A DNA stretch of 18,776 bases from an uncultured Oscillospiraceae bacterium (GTDB lineage: Bacteria > Bacillota > Clostridia > Oscillospirales > Oscillospiraceae). Positions 1 to 6,961 of this stretch are shown here, one piece after another. Position numbers and translations under genes: made by a program. The DNA lies in NCBI GenBank assembly GCA_934597165.1, contig CAKTQP010000039.1:1-18776 (forward strand). The letters run 5' to 3'. Each line of letters begins with the position of its first letter. Position 1 is the stretch's first letter. A model generated the notes under the pieces. That model made no database searches. It had not been told where the DNA came from and was given only the letters and a program-made list of their open reading frames with translations.

Positions 1-273
1 GCCGTGGTGGGCACCGGCCGCAGCGACTTCCCCAACCAGATCAACAACGTCCTGGCCTTCCCCGGCATTTTCCGCGGAACCTTCGACGTGCGTGCATCCG
101 ATATCAACGACGCCATGAAGATCGCCGCCGCTCAGGCTCTGGCCAACCTGGTGCCGGCGGACAAGCTCAGCGCGGACTATATCCTGCCCTACGCCTTTGA
201 TGATGCCGTGTGCCCTGCTGTGGCTCATGCCGTGGCGGAGGCAGCTAAGGCCAGCGGAGTGGCTCGGATCTGA
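1..273 (+). CDS. NAD(P)-dependent malic enzyme, C-terminal fragment (5' end outside window)
   Basis: Malic enzyme oxidatively decarboxylates malate to pyruvate with NAD(P)+ in the cytoplasm, linking C4 acids to pyruvate. Only the last 90 residues are visible, in frame from base 1. They carry the family's C-terminal signature: GTGRSDFPNQINNVLAFPG (the asparagine-rich stretch that contributes to the malate/NAD site), followed by IFRGTFDVRA and the helix with DAMKIAAAQALA. This matches the bacterial short-form enzyme of about 390-400 residues, so roughly three quarters of the gene lies upstream. The stop is TGA at 271-273. No T-tailed hairpin follows it, so I cannot say where its transcript ends. 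Cofactor preference (NAD or NADP) cannot be judged from this part. Confidence 0.93.
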   Translation, partial: AVVGTGRSDFPNQINNVLAFPGIFRGTFDVRASDINDAMKIAAAQALANLVPADKLSADYILPYAFDDAVCPAVAHAVAEAAKASGVARI

Positions 274-365
274 GTTTTTAATCCCCCTTTAAGAAAAGAA
301 CAAAGACCTGCAAAGGTTTCCGGTGTATACTGTAGGTAATCTGAACGGAAAGGGCGGTGACCCCT

Positions 366-914
366 GTGAGCCAAATGGAACAACAGATGGAACGCTTGTG
401 CGCCCACACCGGCGTCTCTCCCGAACAGGCCGAAACTGCACTGGAAGCCTGCGACGGGGATCTGCTGGATGCGCTGGTGTGGCTGGAGCAGCAGGGTATC
501 ATCGCTGCTGCTGGTGTCTGCACCTATTCCACCAAGGACGGTGTGACCGTGGAACCGCCCAGCCAAAAGGAGCCGGAACCGGAACCGTCCAAGGAAAAGC
601 GGAATTGGCTGCTCATGGTGTGGAACTGGCTGGTGGACAACCGGCTGGAAGCCTACCGAAAGGATTCTGACGACCGGAGCATGGAGTGTCCCATGGCGGC
701 ATTGCTGGCTATGCTGGCGTTGGCCTGGTGGGTGGTGGCGCTGCTGTTGGTGGTGGGATTCTTCCTGGGCTGGCGTTATCGCCTGGCAGGACCCAACCTG
801 GGGCGCAGCCAAATGGTGCAGGACGTGATGGAAAAGCTGGACGACGGGGCAGAGACCGTAGTAGACCAGGTGCGGCGGAATATCCGTCATAAAAATCCGA
901 AGAACGGGGCGTGA
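366..914 (+). CDS. DUF4342-type membrane protein with N-terminal UBA-like domain
   Basis: No established function. From the GTG at 366 the protein has 182 residues. Residues about 4-43 look like a UBA/TS-N-like three-helix domain (TGVSPEQAETALEACDGDLLDALVWLEQQG), as in the N-terminus of elongation factor Ts. A Pro/Glu/Lys linker follows at about 64-79. Residues about 80-142 match the DUF4342 pattern: a short basic-acidic strand segment, then PMAALLAMLALAWW and a hydrophobic segment ending GFFLGWRYRL, probably one membrane span or a hairpin at about 109-136. The C-terminal 40 residues are charged and soluble. The start is ambiguous: GTG at 357, GTG at 366 and ATG at 375 share the frame, and I prefer 366 because GGAAAGGG (347-354) sits at proper distance. 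The response regulator gene begins 6 bp downstream, so it is very likely cotranscribed with the two-component pair. Confidence 0.8.
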   Translation: MSQMEQQMERLCAHTGVSPEQAETALEACDGDLLDALVWLEQQGIIAAAGVCTYSTKDGVTVEPPSQKEPEPEPSKEKRNWLLMVWNWLVDNRLEAYRKDSDDRSMECPMAALLAMLALAWWVVALLLVVGFFLGWRYRLAGPNLGRSQMVQDVMEKLDDGAETVVDQVRRNIRHKNPKNGA

Positions 915-920
915 GGATCG

Positions 921-1607
921 ATGGCAAACCGTATTTTAATTGTAGAGGATGAGGAAAAGCTGGCTCGTATGGTGGAGCTGGAGCTGACCTATGAGGGCTA
1001 CCAGGTGGAGAAAGCCCTGGACGGCCGCACTGGCCTGGAACGTGCCCTCTCCGGCGAACATGACCTGATCCTGCTGGACATCTTGCTCCCCGGTCTCAAC
1101 GGCCTGGAAGTGCTGCGCCGCTACCGGAAGGACGGCGGGAGCGCTCCCGTCATCCTGCTCACAGCGCGGGACACCGTGGTGGATAAGGTGGCCGGACTGG
1201 ACTCCGGCGCCGACGACTACGTGACCAAGCCCTTTGCCATCGAAGAGCTGTTAGCCCGCATCCGTGCCGCCCTCCGCACCGCCGGCGGCCGACAGGAGAG
1301 CCAGTCCCATCAGCTCACCGCCGGGTCTGTGACCCTGGACCCGGACAGCCGGAAGGTCACCGTCAACGGCACCCCAGTGGAGCTGACTCGCCGGGAGTTC
1401 GACCTGCTGGCCTGTCTGCTGGAGCACAAGGGCAAGGTGCTCTCCCGCAGCGCTATTTTGAACACGGTCTGGGGCTATGACTACGTGGGCGAGACCAATA
1501 CGGTGGATGTGTACATCCGCTTCCTCCGCTCTAAGCTGGACGAGGTGTTCGGCATCCACCTGATCGAGACTGTGCGCGGGGTGGGCTACGTGATTCGGGG
1601 GGATTGA
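921..1607 (+). CDS. OmpR/PhoB-family response regulator
   Basis: DNA-binding response regulator of 228 residues, the full length for the family. The receiver domain covers about residues 4-117: acidic pair E9/D10, phospho-acceptor D53 in LILLDILLP, T81 in LLTARD and K103 in VTKPF are all present, so it should be phosphorylatable. A winged-helix output domain spans about 135-226, with the typical ELTRREFDLLACLLEHKG start, LSRSAILNTVWG, and DVYIRFLRSKLD recognition helix, ending ETVRGVGYVIRG. The ATG lies 6 bp after the DUF4342 gene, with GAGG just upstream. The stop codon is one base before the start of the kinase gene, so the pair is translationally coupled. Its targets are unknown; the kinase's lack of a large sensor domain gives no hint of the signal beyond membrane events. 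Confidence 0.96.
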   Translation: MANRILIVEDEEKLARMVELELTYEGYQVEKALDGRTGLERALSGEHDLILLDILLPGLNGLEVLRRYRKDGGSAPVILLTARDTVVDKVAGLDSGADDYVTKPFAIEELLARIRAALRTAGGRQESQSHQLTAGSVTLDPDSRKVTVNGTPVELTRREFDLLACLLEHKGKVLSRSAILNTVWGYDYVGETNTVDVYIRFLRSKLDEVFGIHLIETVRGVGYVIRGD

Positions 1608-1608
1608 G

Positions 1609-2751
1609 ATGGATCTGTATCAAAACCTCTTCCACACCCCGGAGCTGCCCTATGCGGCGCGGAAGCTCATCAATCAGCTATTCTTCCGCAGCTTGGCCGG
1701 ATACCTGGTGCTGGACGCGGTGGTGTTCCTGCTCTTCTCCGGCGGGGGGAGAGCTTGGTGGCTGCTGCTGGCGGCGGAGGTGGTGGCGCTGCTGCTGGGG
1801 ATGCAGAAGAACACCCAGATCGTTCAGCAGATGTTCGCCCCCATCCGCGCGCTGGAGGAGACGGCTGACGCTCTGAACGGCGAGCGGGTGGATACGGAAA
1901 CCCTCCGGCGGCTGGCGAAACGGCTGGACGGCATCAACGTGACCAGCTTAAAGACCAGCCGCATCCAAATCCCCGGTGGACAGGAGGAGCTGCGCGCCCT
2001 GGCCAGCGCCATCAACGCCATGCTGGAGCGCATCGACCGAGAGTATCAAGTCCAAGCGCGGTTTGTCTCCGACGCCTCCCACGAGCTGCGCACCCCCATC
2101 GCTGTCGTCCAGGGCTACGCCAATATGCTAGACCGGTGGGGGAAGGACGACCCGGAGGTGCGTCAGGAGGCCATCAGCGCCATCCGAGCGGAGGCGGACT
2201 CTATGGCCACCCTGGTGGAGCAGCTGCTCTTCCTAGCCCGTGGGGACAACAACACCCAGGCGGTGCAGTTCAAAGTGTTCGACCTGTCCGCGGTGGTGGA
2301 CGAGGTGTACCGGGAGACCGAGCTGTTGGAGACCGGCCGCCAGGTGGGCAGTGCCATCCAGCCGGGCATCCAGTTCTACGGAGACACCGGCCTGCTGAAA
2401 CAGGCCCTGCGCATCCTGGTGGACAACGCGGTGAAATATACCACAGAGGGCGGCGCCCTGTTCGTCCGGCTCCAGGGGATGGATGGCGTGGTTCAGCTGT
2501 CCGTCAGCGACACCGGCCAGGGCATCGCTCCGGACGACCTGCCCAAGGTTTTTCAGCGGTTTTTCCGCACCGACGAATCCCGCACTCGCCAGACCGGCGG
2601 CACCGGGTTGGGGCTGTCCATCGCCCAGTGGATCGCCGTCCGGCATGGCGGTTGGATCCAGGTGACCAGCAAACAGGGGGTGGGGTCCCGGTTCACACTG
2701 ATCCTGCCCTGGGTGGAACAGGCGCCGGAGGAGCCCCAAGCATCTGCATAA
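1609..2751 (+). CDS. Sensor histidine kinase with two TM helices and minimal extracytoplasmic loop
   Basis: Partner kinase of the upstream response regulator, 380 residues. Two hydrophobic segments at about 25-44 and 50-66 are separated by only some six residues (SGGGRAW), so there is essentially no extracellular sensor domain; this is the layout of intramembrane-sensing kinases. A HAMP-like linker follows (about 67-145, beginning APIRALEETADALN). The HisKA domain holds H158 in SDASHELRTPIAVVQGY. The ATPase domain has the N box (N273 in LVDNAVKYT), G1 (D301 in DTGQGIAPDD), F box (FQRFFR) and G2 (GGTGLGLSIA), all intact. It starts one base after the regulator's stop and is the last gene of the operon; a strong terminator lies 10 bp beyond. 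No BceAB-type transporter is next to it, so the membrane partner, if any, could be the DUF4342 protein (inference). Confidence 0.95.
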   Translation: MDLYQNLFHTPELPYAARKLINQLFFRSLAGYLVLDAVVFLLFSGGGRAWWLLLAAEVVALLLGMQKNTQIVQQMFAPIRALEETADALNGERVDTETLRRLAKRLDGINVTSLKTSRIQIPGGQEELRALASAINAMLERIDREYQVQARFVSDASHELRTPIAVVQGYANMLDRWGKDDPEVRQEAISAIRAEADSMATLVEQLLFLARGDNNTQAVQFKVFDLSAVVDEVYRETELLETGRQVGSAIQPGIQFYGDTGLLKQALRILVDNAVKYTTEGGALFVRLQGMDGVVQLSVSDTGQGIAPDDLPKVFQRFFRTDESRTRQTGGTGLGLSIAQWIAVRHGGWIQVTSKQGVGSRFTLILPWVEQAPEEPQASA

Positions 2752-2760
2752 TTGGCTGAG

Positions 2761-2804
2761 AAGCTGGAAAAAGCGAGAAAAGACTCGCTTTTTCCAGCTT
2801 TTTT
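2761..2804 (+). terminator. Rho-independent terminator of the two-component operon
   Basis: A 17-bp perfect stem (AAGCTGGAAAAAGCGAG at 2761-2777 and its complement at 2784-2800) with a six-base loop is followed directly by TTTT. It lies 10 bp after the kinase stop codon. Confidence 0.95.
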
Positions 2805-2816
2805 GTCCCCTCCGTC

Positions 2817-2845
2817 TTGTCAGCGTTTTGCCCATGCAGTAAAAT
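2817..2845 (+). promoter_or_regulatory. Sigma-A-type promoter of xpt
   Basis: TTGTCA (2817-2822) and TAAAAT (2840-2845) are separated by exactly 17 bp, just past the preceding terminator. Predicted transcription starts near 2852, leaving a leader of about 44 nt. A small hairpin (CCGAA/TTCGG, 2867-2879) abuts the ribosome binding site GGAAGGAG. The leader is too short for a purine riboswitch and none of its conserved core is visible. Confidence 0.75.
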
Positions 2846-2895
2846 AAAAAGGTTCCAATAAAAAAACCGAAGCATTCGGAAGGAGATAGAGCAAC

Positions 2896-3465
2896 ATGAA
2901 ACTGTTAGAAGAGCGCATTTTGAAAGACGGCCGTGCCTTAAATGAAGACGTCCTGAAGGTGGATGGGTTTTTGAACCACCAGATGGACATCGAACTGTTC
3001 AACGAGATGGGCAAAGAGTGGTATCGCCTGTTCAAAGACGAGCAGGTCACCAAGATCCTCACCATCGAAGCCTCCGGCATCGGCATGGCCTGCGTGGCCG
3101 CCCAGTATTTCCACTGCCCGGTGGTCTTTGCCAAAAAGAGCAAGACCCGGAACCTGAGCGGGGAGTTCTACACCACCCAGGTGGCCTCCTTCACCCACGG
3201 TGTGGTCAACCATGTCATCGTGGCAAAGCCCTACCTGAACCCGGAGGATCGGGTGCTCATCATCGACGATTTCCTGGCCAACGGCGCTGCCCTGGAGGGT
3301 CTGATGGACCTAGTGCAGCAGGCAGGCGCGACCGTTGTCGGCGCTGGCATTGCCGTGGAGAAAGCCTTCCAGCCCGGCGGTGAACGCATCCGCGCCAAAG
3401 GGGTGCGGGTGGAGTCCCTGGCACGGGTGAAGGAGATGCACGAGGGAGAGATTGTTTTTTGCTGA
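2896..3465 (+). CDS. xpt: Xanthine phosphoribosyltransferase
   Basis: Purine salvage enzyme that joins xanthine and PRPP to give XMP in the cytoplasm. The 189-residue length is typical of Bacillus-type Xpt. The family N-terminus MKLLEERILKDGRA is present, with TIEASGIGMA at about 57-65, the KKSKTRNLSGEFYTT substrate loop at about 80-94, and the PRPP-binding motif VLIIDDFLANGAA at about 120-132 with its two aspartates. The ATG at 2896 has GGAAGGAG at 2878-2885, 10 bases upstream. It has its own promoter and no obvious purine riboswitch; in Bacillus this gene pairs with a xanthine permease (pbuX), which is not next to it here. No T-tailed hairpin follows, but the next gene has its own promoter right after the stop. 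Confidence 0.96.
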   Translation: MKLLEERILKDGRALNEDVLKVDGFLNHQMDIELFNEMGKEWYRLFKDEQVTKILTIEASGIGMACVAAQYFHCPVVFAKKSKTRNLSGEFYTTQVASFTHGVVNHVIVAKPYLNPEDRVLIIDDFLANGAALEGLMDLVQQAGATVVGAGIAVEKAFQPGGERIRAKGVRVESLARVKEMHEGEIVFC

Positions 3466-3474
3466 CCGTTTTTC

Positions 3475-3503
3475 TTGCGCAGGTTAGACAACTTTGGTAT
3501 AAT
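3475..3503 (+). promoter_or_regulatory. Promoter of the YczE-like gene
   Basis: A perfect TATAAT (3498-3503) with an upstream TGG (extended -10) and TTGCGC (3475-3480) at 17-bp spacing, located 10 bp after the xpt stop. Predicted start is about 3510, giving a leader of about 34 nt to the ATG at 3544. Confidence 0.75.
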
Positions 3504-3543
3504 ATTAAACTGGCCGAATGTTAGGCTTCAAGAGGCAGGAATC

Positions 3544-3570
3544 ATGAAAAAAGTGTCAAATATTGGATGA
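3544..3570 (+). CDS. Eight-codon leader ORF, or the true 5' end of the YczE-like gene read through a -1 shift
   Basis: ATG at 3544 has the only convincing ribosome binding site in this leader (AGAGG at 3531-3535, also AGGA at 3537-3540). In frame it encodes MKKVSNIG and stops at TGA 3568-3570, overlapping the ATG of the next CDS. The coding starts ATG AAA AAA GTG; re-reading one A of the A6 run (or an added A) gives MKKSVKYWMRRLGCYG, which runs straight into the downstream protein and resembles a natural start for this membrane family. It is therefore either a translationally coupled leader peptide, a slippage site, a recent one-base deletion, or a sequencing error in a homopolymer. Confidence 0.55.
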   Translation: MKKVSNIG

Positions 3571-4196
3571 GGCGATTGGGGTGCTACGGCATTGGGCTGT
3601 TAGTGCTCACCTGTGGCATCACCTTGAACACCAAGACCCTCCTGGGGGTCTCGCCCATCATCTCTGTGCCCAACAGCCTCTCTGTCCTCTTTGGATGGGA
3701 TTTGGGATTGGTGGTCACTCTCTTTTACCTGCTTTGTGTGGTAGTACAGCTGCCCATCAAGGGGCGACGGTTCGGGATTCTGGACGTGCTACAGTTTCCA
3801 GTCAGTTTTCTTTCCGGCTGGCTGGTAGGATGGTACAGCAAGACCTTGTCCTTTCCCAACCCCTCCTGGCCCCTGCGCTTGACCCTGCTGGCATTGGCCA
3901 TCCTGCTCACCGGCATCGGCGTGTGCATGATGGTCAACATGGAGCTGGCGCCCAACCCGGCGGATGGCCTAGTGGACAGCATCAGTCAGCGCAGCGGGAA
4001 GAACATGGGCCTGTGCAAAAACCTCTTCGACCTGGCCTGCGTGGTGGTGACTGTGACCATCAGTCTGCTGTTAGACGGTACAGTCATCGGCATTGGCTTG
4101 GGCACGGTAGCCACCGTCCTGTTCACCGGACGGGTCATCGCCCTGGTCAACCGCTTCCTGCGGGACCCTATGCGCCGGATGGCCGGGTTAGCGTAA
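3567..4196 (+). CDS. YczE/YyaS-like integral membrane protein (DUF6198 type)
   Basis: Polytopic membrane protein of unknown function; the family (YczE/YitT-like) is suspected to be involved in transport but has no proven substrate. From ATG 3567 it has 209 residues with about five hydrophobic segments: roughly 5-20, 44-62, 74-90, 102-125 and 152-195 (probably two helices). The family repeat is visible twice: GVSPIISVPNSLS at 27-39 and the related NPADGLVDSISQ at 130-141, followed by KNLFDLACVVVTVTISLL, suggesting an internal duplication. The ATG at 3567 lacks a Shine-Dalgarno sequence, whereas the ATG at 3544 in the -1-shifted frame has one; with a shift the protein gains MKKSVKYW at its front. 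A strong promoter lies at 3475-3503. Downstream, a 148-bp structured spacer precedes the helicase gene, and no terminator with a T-tract is seen between them. Confidence 0.85.
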   Translation: MRRLGCYGIGLLVLTCGITLNTKTLLGVSPIISVPNSLSVLFGWDLGLVVTLFYLLCVVVQLPIKGRRFGILDVLQFPVSFLSGWLVGWYSKTLSFPNPSWPLRLTLLALAILLTGIGVCMMVNMELAPNPADGLVDSISQRSGKNMGLCKNLFDLACVVVTVTISLLLDGTVIGIGLGTVATVLFTGRVIALVNRFLRDPMRRMAGLA

Positions 4197-4215
4197 GCCT
4201 ATCAACTGCATCGGC

Positions 4216-4326
4216 TCCGTTCTATGGGAACGGATGGGAGGAAGGAAACAGAGCGACTCCGGTCAGCCTCCCTGCCGTCGGAATGACGGAACCAAATTTG
4301 AGAGATGGCGGCGTCTTTTGGCCGCC
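4216..4326 (+). promoter_or_regulatory. Hairpin-rich leader upstream of the DEAD-box helicase gene
   Basis: The 148-bp gap before the helicase holds several inverted repeats: TCCGTTC/GAACGGA (4216-4222 with 4228-4234), GGGAGG/CCTCCC (4236-4241 with 4267-4272), CCGTC/GACGG (4275-4279 with 4285-4289) and GGCGGC/GCCGCC (4307-4312 with 4321-4326). The last ends two bases before the ribosome binding site AAGGAG (4329-4334). None has a T-tail, so these are not simple terminators. I do not recognise a known riboswitch class. An RNA element controlling helicase expression, for example by cold or autoregulation, is a guess. Confidence 0.5.
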
Positions 4327-4344
4327 TGAAGGAGCAATCAACCT

Positions 4345-6423
4345 TTGGATTTTGAACAGTTACAGTTAATCGAACCCATCCGAAGGGCACTGTCTGAGCA
4401 AGGATACACCCAGCCTACTGCCATCCAGGCTGGCGCCATCCCCCCGGCCTTGGAAGGTCGGGACGTGCTGGGCAGTGCTCGCACCGGAACGGGAAAAACC
4501 TGCGCCTTTGCCGTGCCCATCCTACAGCGGCTCACCCAGCATCCGGTGACCGGCAAACAGGGCAAGCCCCCCATCCGGGCGCTCATCCTGACCCCCACCC
4601 GGGAGCTAGCCATTCAGAACCAAGAGCAGGTGGAGCACTATGGCAAGTATCTGCCCCTGAAGAGCGTGGTCATCTACGGCGGCGTGGGTCAGAAGCCCCA
4701 GGTGGACGCCATCCAGGCCGGGGCAGAGATCCTCATCGCCACGCCCGGTCGCCTGGCAGACCTGTACGGACAGGGGCTGCTGGACTTGTCCCAGCTGGAG
4801 ATCTTCGTGCTGGACGAGGCAGACCGGATGCTGGACATGGGGTTCATCCATGATGTGCGGAAGATTCTAAAGTGGCTGCCGGAGAAAAAGCAGACCCTGT
4901 TCTTCTCCGCCACCATGCCCGACGAGATCATGGACCTGGTCAACCGCCTCTTAGACCACCCGGCACGGGTGGCTGTGGACCCAGTGTCCTCCCCGGTGGA
5001 GGTCATCCAGCAGTCCGCTTGGCCGGTGGACCGGGAGAACAAGACCAAACTGATGGTCTGGATCTTGGAGCAGAAAAACATCTCCTCTGCCCTGGTCTTC
5101 ACCCGCACCAAGCACGGAGCGGACAAGGTCAGCCGTGACCTGAACCGAGCGGGGGTCTCCGCCGCCGCCATCCACGGCAACAAATCGCAGACTGCCCGGC
5201 AGACCGCCCTGGCCAACTTCAAATCCGGAAAGATTCGGGTGCTGGTGGCCACCGACATCGCCGCCCGCGGCCTGGACATCCAGGATATGCCCTGTGTGTT
5301 CAACTACAACTTGCCTGAAGTGCCGGAAACCTATATCCACCGCATCGGTCGGACCGGCCGCGCTGGCCATGACGGCATGGCCTTCACCCTCTACGACTAC
5401 GTGGAGCAGCCCCTGCTGAAAGAGGTGGAGAAGCTCATGGGCAAACAGGTGCCCAAGGTGGAGGATCACCCCTGGCCTATGCAGCGCTTTGAAGCGCCGG
5501 TGCGGGACAAACGGGGGAAGATCGTGAACCCGGAGGATCAGGAGTCTCGCAAGGCGGCGCGGGAGAAGCGCAATGCCCGGAAGGCGGAGGCGGCCAAGGC
5601 AGACACAGCAGTCAAGCCGGTGCTGGAGCCTTCTGTGAGCGCGAAGAAAAAGTCCAAGAAAAAAGAACAGGTCAAGCCTGACATGACGCCTAAGGAAGTG
5701 CTGCCGGTCACCCAGCCGGAGGAACTGCCGACAGAACCGGCTGCACCGGTGTGGTCGGAGGAAGGGGAGATCCCCTACTACTCTCTGGACTTGCTGCCGC
5801 CGCGGACGGAGCAGATGTTGGACAACAGCACGCCCTTTGACAGCAAGGATATTTTGACCCGCAAGTATAAGCGTCCTGCCCGCCGGGTGGTGCCCTCCCT
5901 CAGCCGGGTGTCGCTGCTGCCGGGTGGGGAGCTGAAGGAGACCTTCTCCTCGCGCCTGCGATTGGAGGACAGCGAACCGGTGCTGACCCAGGGGAAGGAC
6001 GCCACTGACCGTCTCCTGGCCAGAAAGAAGCCGGAACGTCGGCGGAAAAAGACCAACGAACCTTCTGGGAAAGAGAAGGATTCGGCCAAGACCAAGCAGA
6101 CGGCGCAGCCCAGCAAGGCAGTTGCGGTGACGGGGGAACAGAAGCCGAAAAACAGTCGGAAACGGCGGAGCGGCAAGAAAACCAACGGCGCCAAAGCCAA
6201 GCCGGCCGCAGCGGTAACGACCCAGCAGGTCAAGGAGCCCAAGGCCAAGCAGGCCAGCCCACAGAAATCCAGCGGAAAGGGTGTGGCACCCAAGGCCAAC
6301 CATGCCAAGCGGACAAAGCCGCCCAGACCGCCTCAGCCCATCAGCCACTCCCGCCAGAAGGATTCCACCGAGCAGAGTTCCCTGATGAAACCCTATTACC
6401 TCAGCGACCTGAAAAAGCGGTAA
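4345..6423 (+). CDS. DEAD-box ATP-dependent RNA helicase with long basic tail
   Basis: RhlE/CshA-type RNA helicase that unwinds or remodels RNA, probably in ribosome assembly or mRNA turnover. The start is TTG at 4345, supported by AAGGAG ten bases upstream and by alignment to the usual family N-terminus. The core is complete: Q motif GYTQPTAIQ (20-28), Walker A ARTGTGKT (45-52), PTRELAIQ (84-91), TPGR (133-136), DEAD (157-160), SAT (188-190), ALVFTRTK (249-256), VATDIAARGLD (301-311) and HRIGRTGR (332-339). Residues about 381-692 are a low-complexity Lys/Arg/Ala/Pro tail of over 300 residues, interrupted by a less basic island at about 474-545 (EIPYYSLDLLPP to RLRLED). The tail is unusually long for the family; such tails bind RNA non-specifically. 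lspA follows after 46 bp with a good ribosome binding site. Confidence 0.95.
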   Translation: MDFEQLQLIEPIRRALSEQGYTQPTAIQAGAIPPALEGRDVLGSARTGTGKTCAFAVPILQRLTQHPVTGKQGKPPIRALILTPTRELAIQNQEQVEHYGKYLPLKSVVIYGGVGQKPQVDAIQAGAEILIATPGRLADLYGQGLLDLSQLEIFVLDEADRMLDMGFIHDVRKILKWLPEKKQTLFFSATMPDEIMDLVNRLLDHPARVAVDPVSSPVEVIQQSAWPVDRENKTKLMVWILEQKNISSALVFTRTKHGADKVSRDLNRAGVSAAAIHGNKSQTARQTALANFKSGKIRVLVATDIAARGLDIQDMPCVFNYNLPEVPETYIHRIGRTGRAGHDGMAFTLYDYVEQPLLKEVEKLMGKQVPKVEDHPWPMQRFEAPVRDKRGKIVNPEDQESRKAAREKRNARKAEAAKADTAVKPVLEPSVSAKKKSKKKEQVKPDMTPKEVLPVTQPEELPTEPAAPVWSEEGEIPYYSLDLLPPRTEQMLDNSTPFDSKDILTRKYKRPARRVVPSLSRVSLLPGGELKETFSSRLRLEDSEPVLTQGKDATDRLLARKKPERRRKKTNEPSGKEKDSAKTKQTAQPSKAVAVTGEQKPKNSRKRRSGKKTNGAKAKPAAAVTTQQVKEPKAKQASPQKSSGKGVAPKANHAKRTKPPRPPQPISHSRQKDSTEQSSLMKPYYLSDLKKR

Positions 6424-6469
6424 ATCTTCCGAAAATGGAACAGCAAATAGAAAAAGGAGCTGATAGTTT

Positions 6470-6961
6470 ATGATTTTCTTTGTCATTGCAGCACTGCTTG
6501 TCGTCCTGGATCAGGCCACCAAGTTCTATATCCGCGCCACCATGGCGGTGGGTGCCACCAAAGTCCTCATCCCCAACTGGCTGGGTCTGAACTACGTCCA
6601 AAACACTGGCGCAGCCTTTTCCTCCTTTGACCAGTACACCATGATCCTGGCCATCGTCTCCCTGGTGGTCTCCATCCTGCTCATCCTGGCCATCGCATTC
6701 AAGTGGATTCGCCACCCCTTTGGCCGCTTTACCCTCATGCTCATCCTGGCTGGGGCAGTGGGCAATCTGATCGACCGGTTCTTCATGGGTTATGTGACCG
6801 ATATGATCCAGGTGCTCTTCGTGAAATTTGCCGTCTTCAATGTGGCGGACATCTTTGTGGTGACCGGCGCCATCCTGTTGGTCATCTACGTCCTCTTCTT
6901 CTGGGATCGCTGCGAGCGGGTCCATGGGAAGCGAGAGATTCGAGGCAAGCGGAAGAAATGA
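6470..6961 (+). CDS. lspA: Lipoprotein signal peptidase (signal peptidase II)
   Basis: Membrane aspartyl protease that cleaves the signal peptide of prolipoproteins after diacylglyceryl modification. At 163 residues it has normal length, with four hydrophobic helices at about 2-22, 55-78, 86-103 and 126-145. The signature motifs are intact: DQATKFYI near the N-terminus, NTGAAFS (45-51), AGAVGNLIDRF with catalytic D102, and AVFNVADIFV with catalytic D127. The C-terminus is basic and cytoplasmic. Its ATG at 6470 follows AAAAAGGAG by a suitable spacing. The stop overlaps the rluD start as ATGA (6958-6961), the common lspA-rluD pairing in Firmicutes, so the two are translationally coupled. Confidence 0.97.
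   Translation: MIFFVIAALLVVLDQATKFYIRATMAVGATKVLIPNWLGLNYVQNTGAAFSSFDQYTMILAIVSLVVSILLILAIAFKWIRHPFGRFTLMLILAGAVGNLIDRFFMGYVTDMIQVLFVKFAVFNVADIFVVTGAILLVIYVLFFWDRCERVHGKREIRGKRKK

Noticed and set aside
324..331. TATACT box before the DUF4342 gene as a promoter.
   Set aside because: No acceptable -35 at 16-18 bp and no proper TGN extension, so evidence is too weak to list, although the operon must have a promoter somewhere upstream.
4951..6486. Minus-strand open frame of about 510 codons opposite the helicase gene.
   Set aside because: Composition (Leu/Arg/His-rich) is that of an antisense shadow; the plus strand encodes all DEAD-box motifs.
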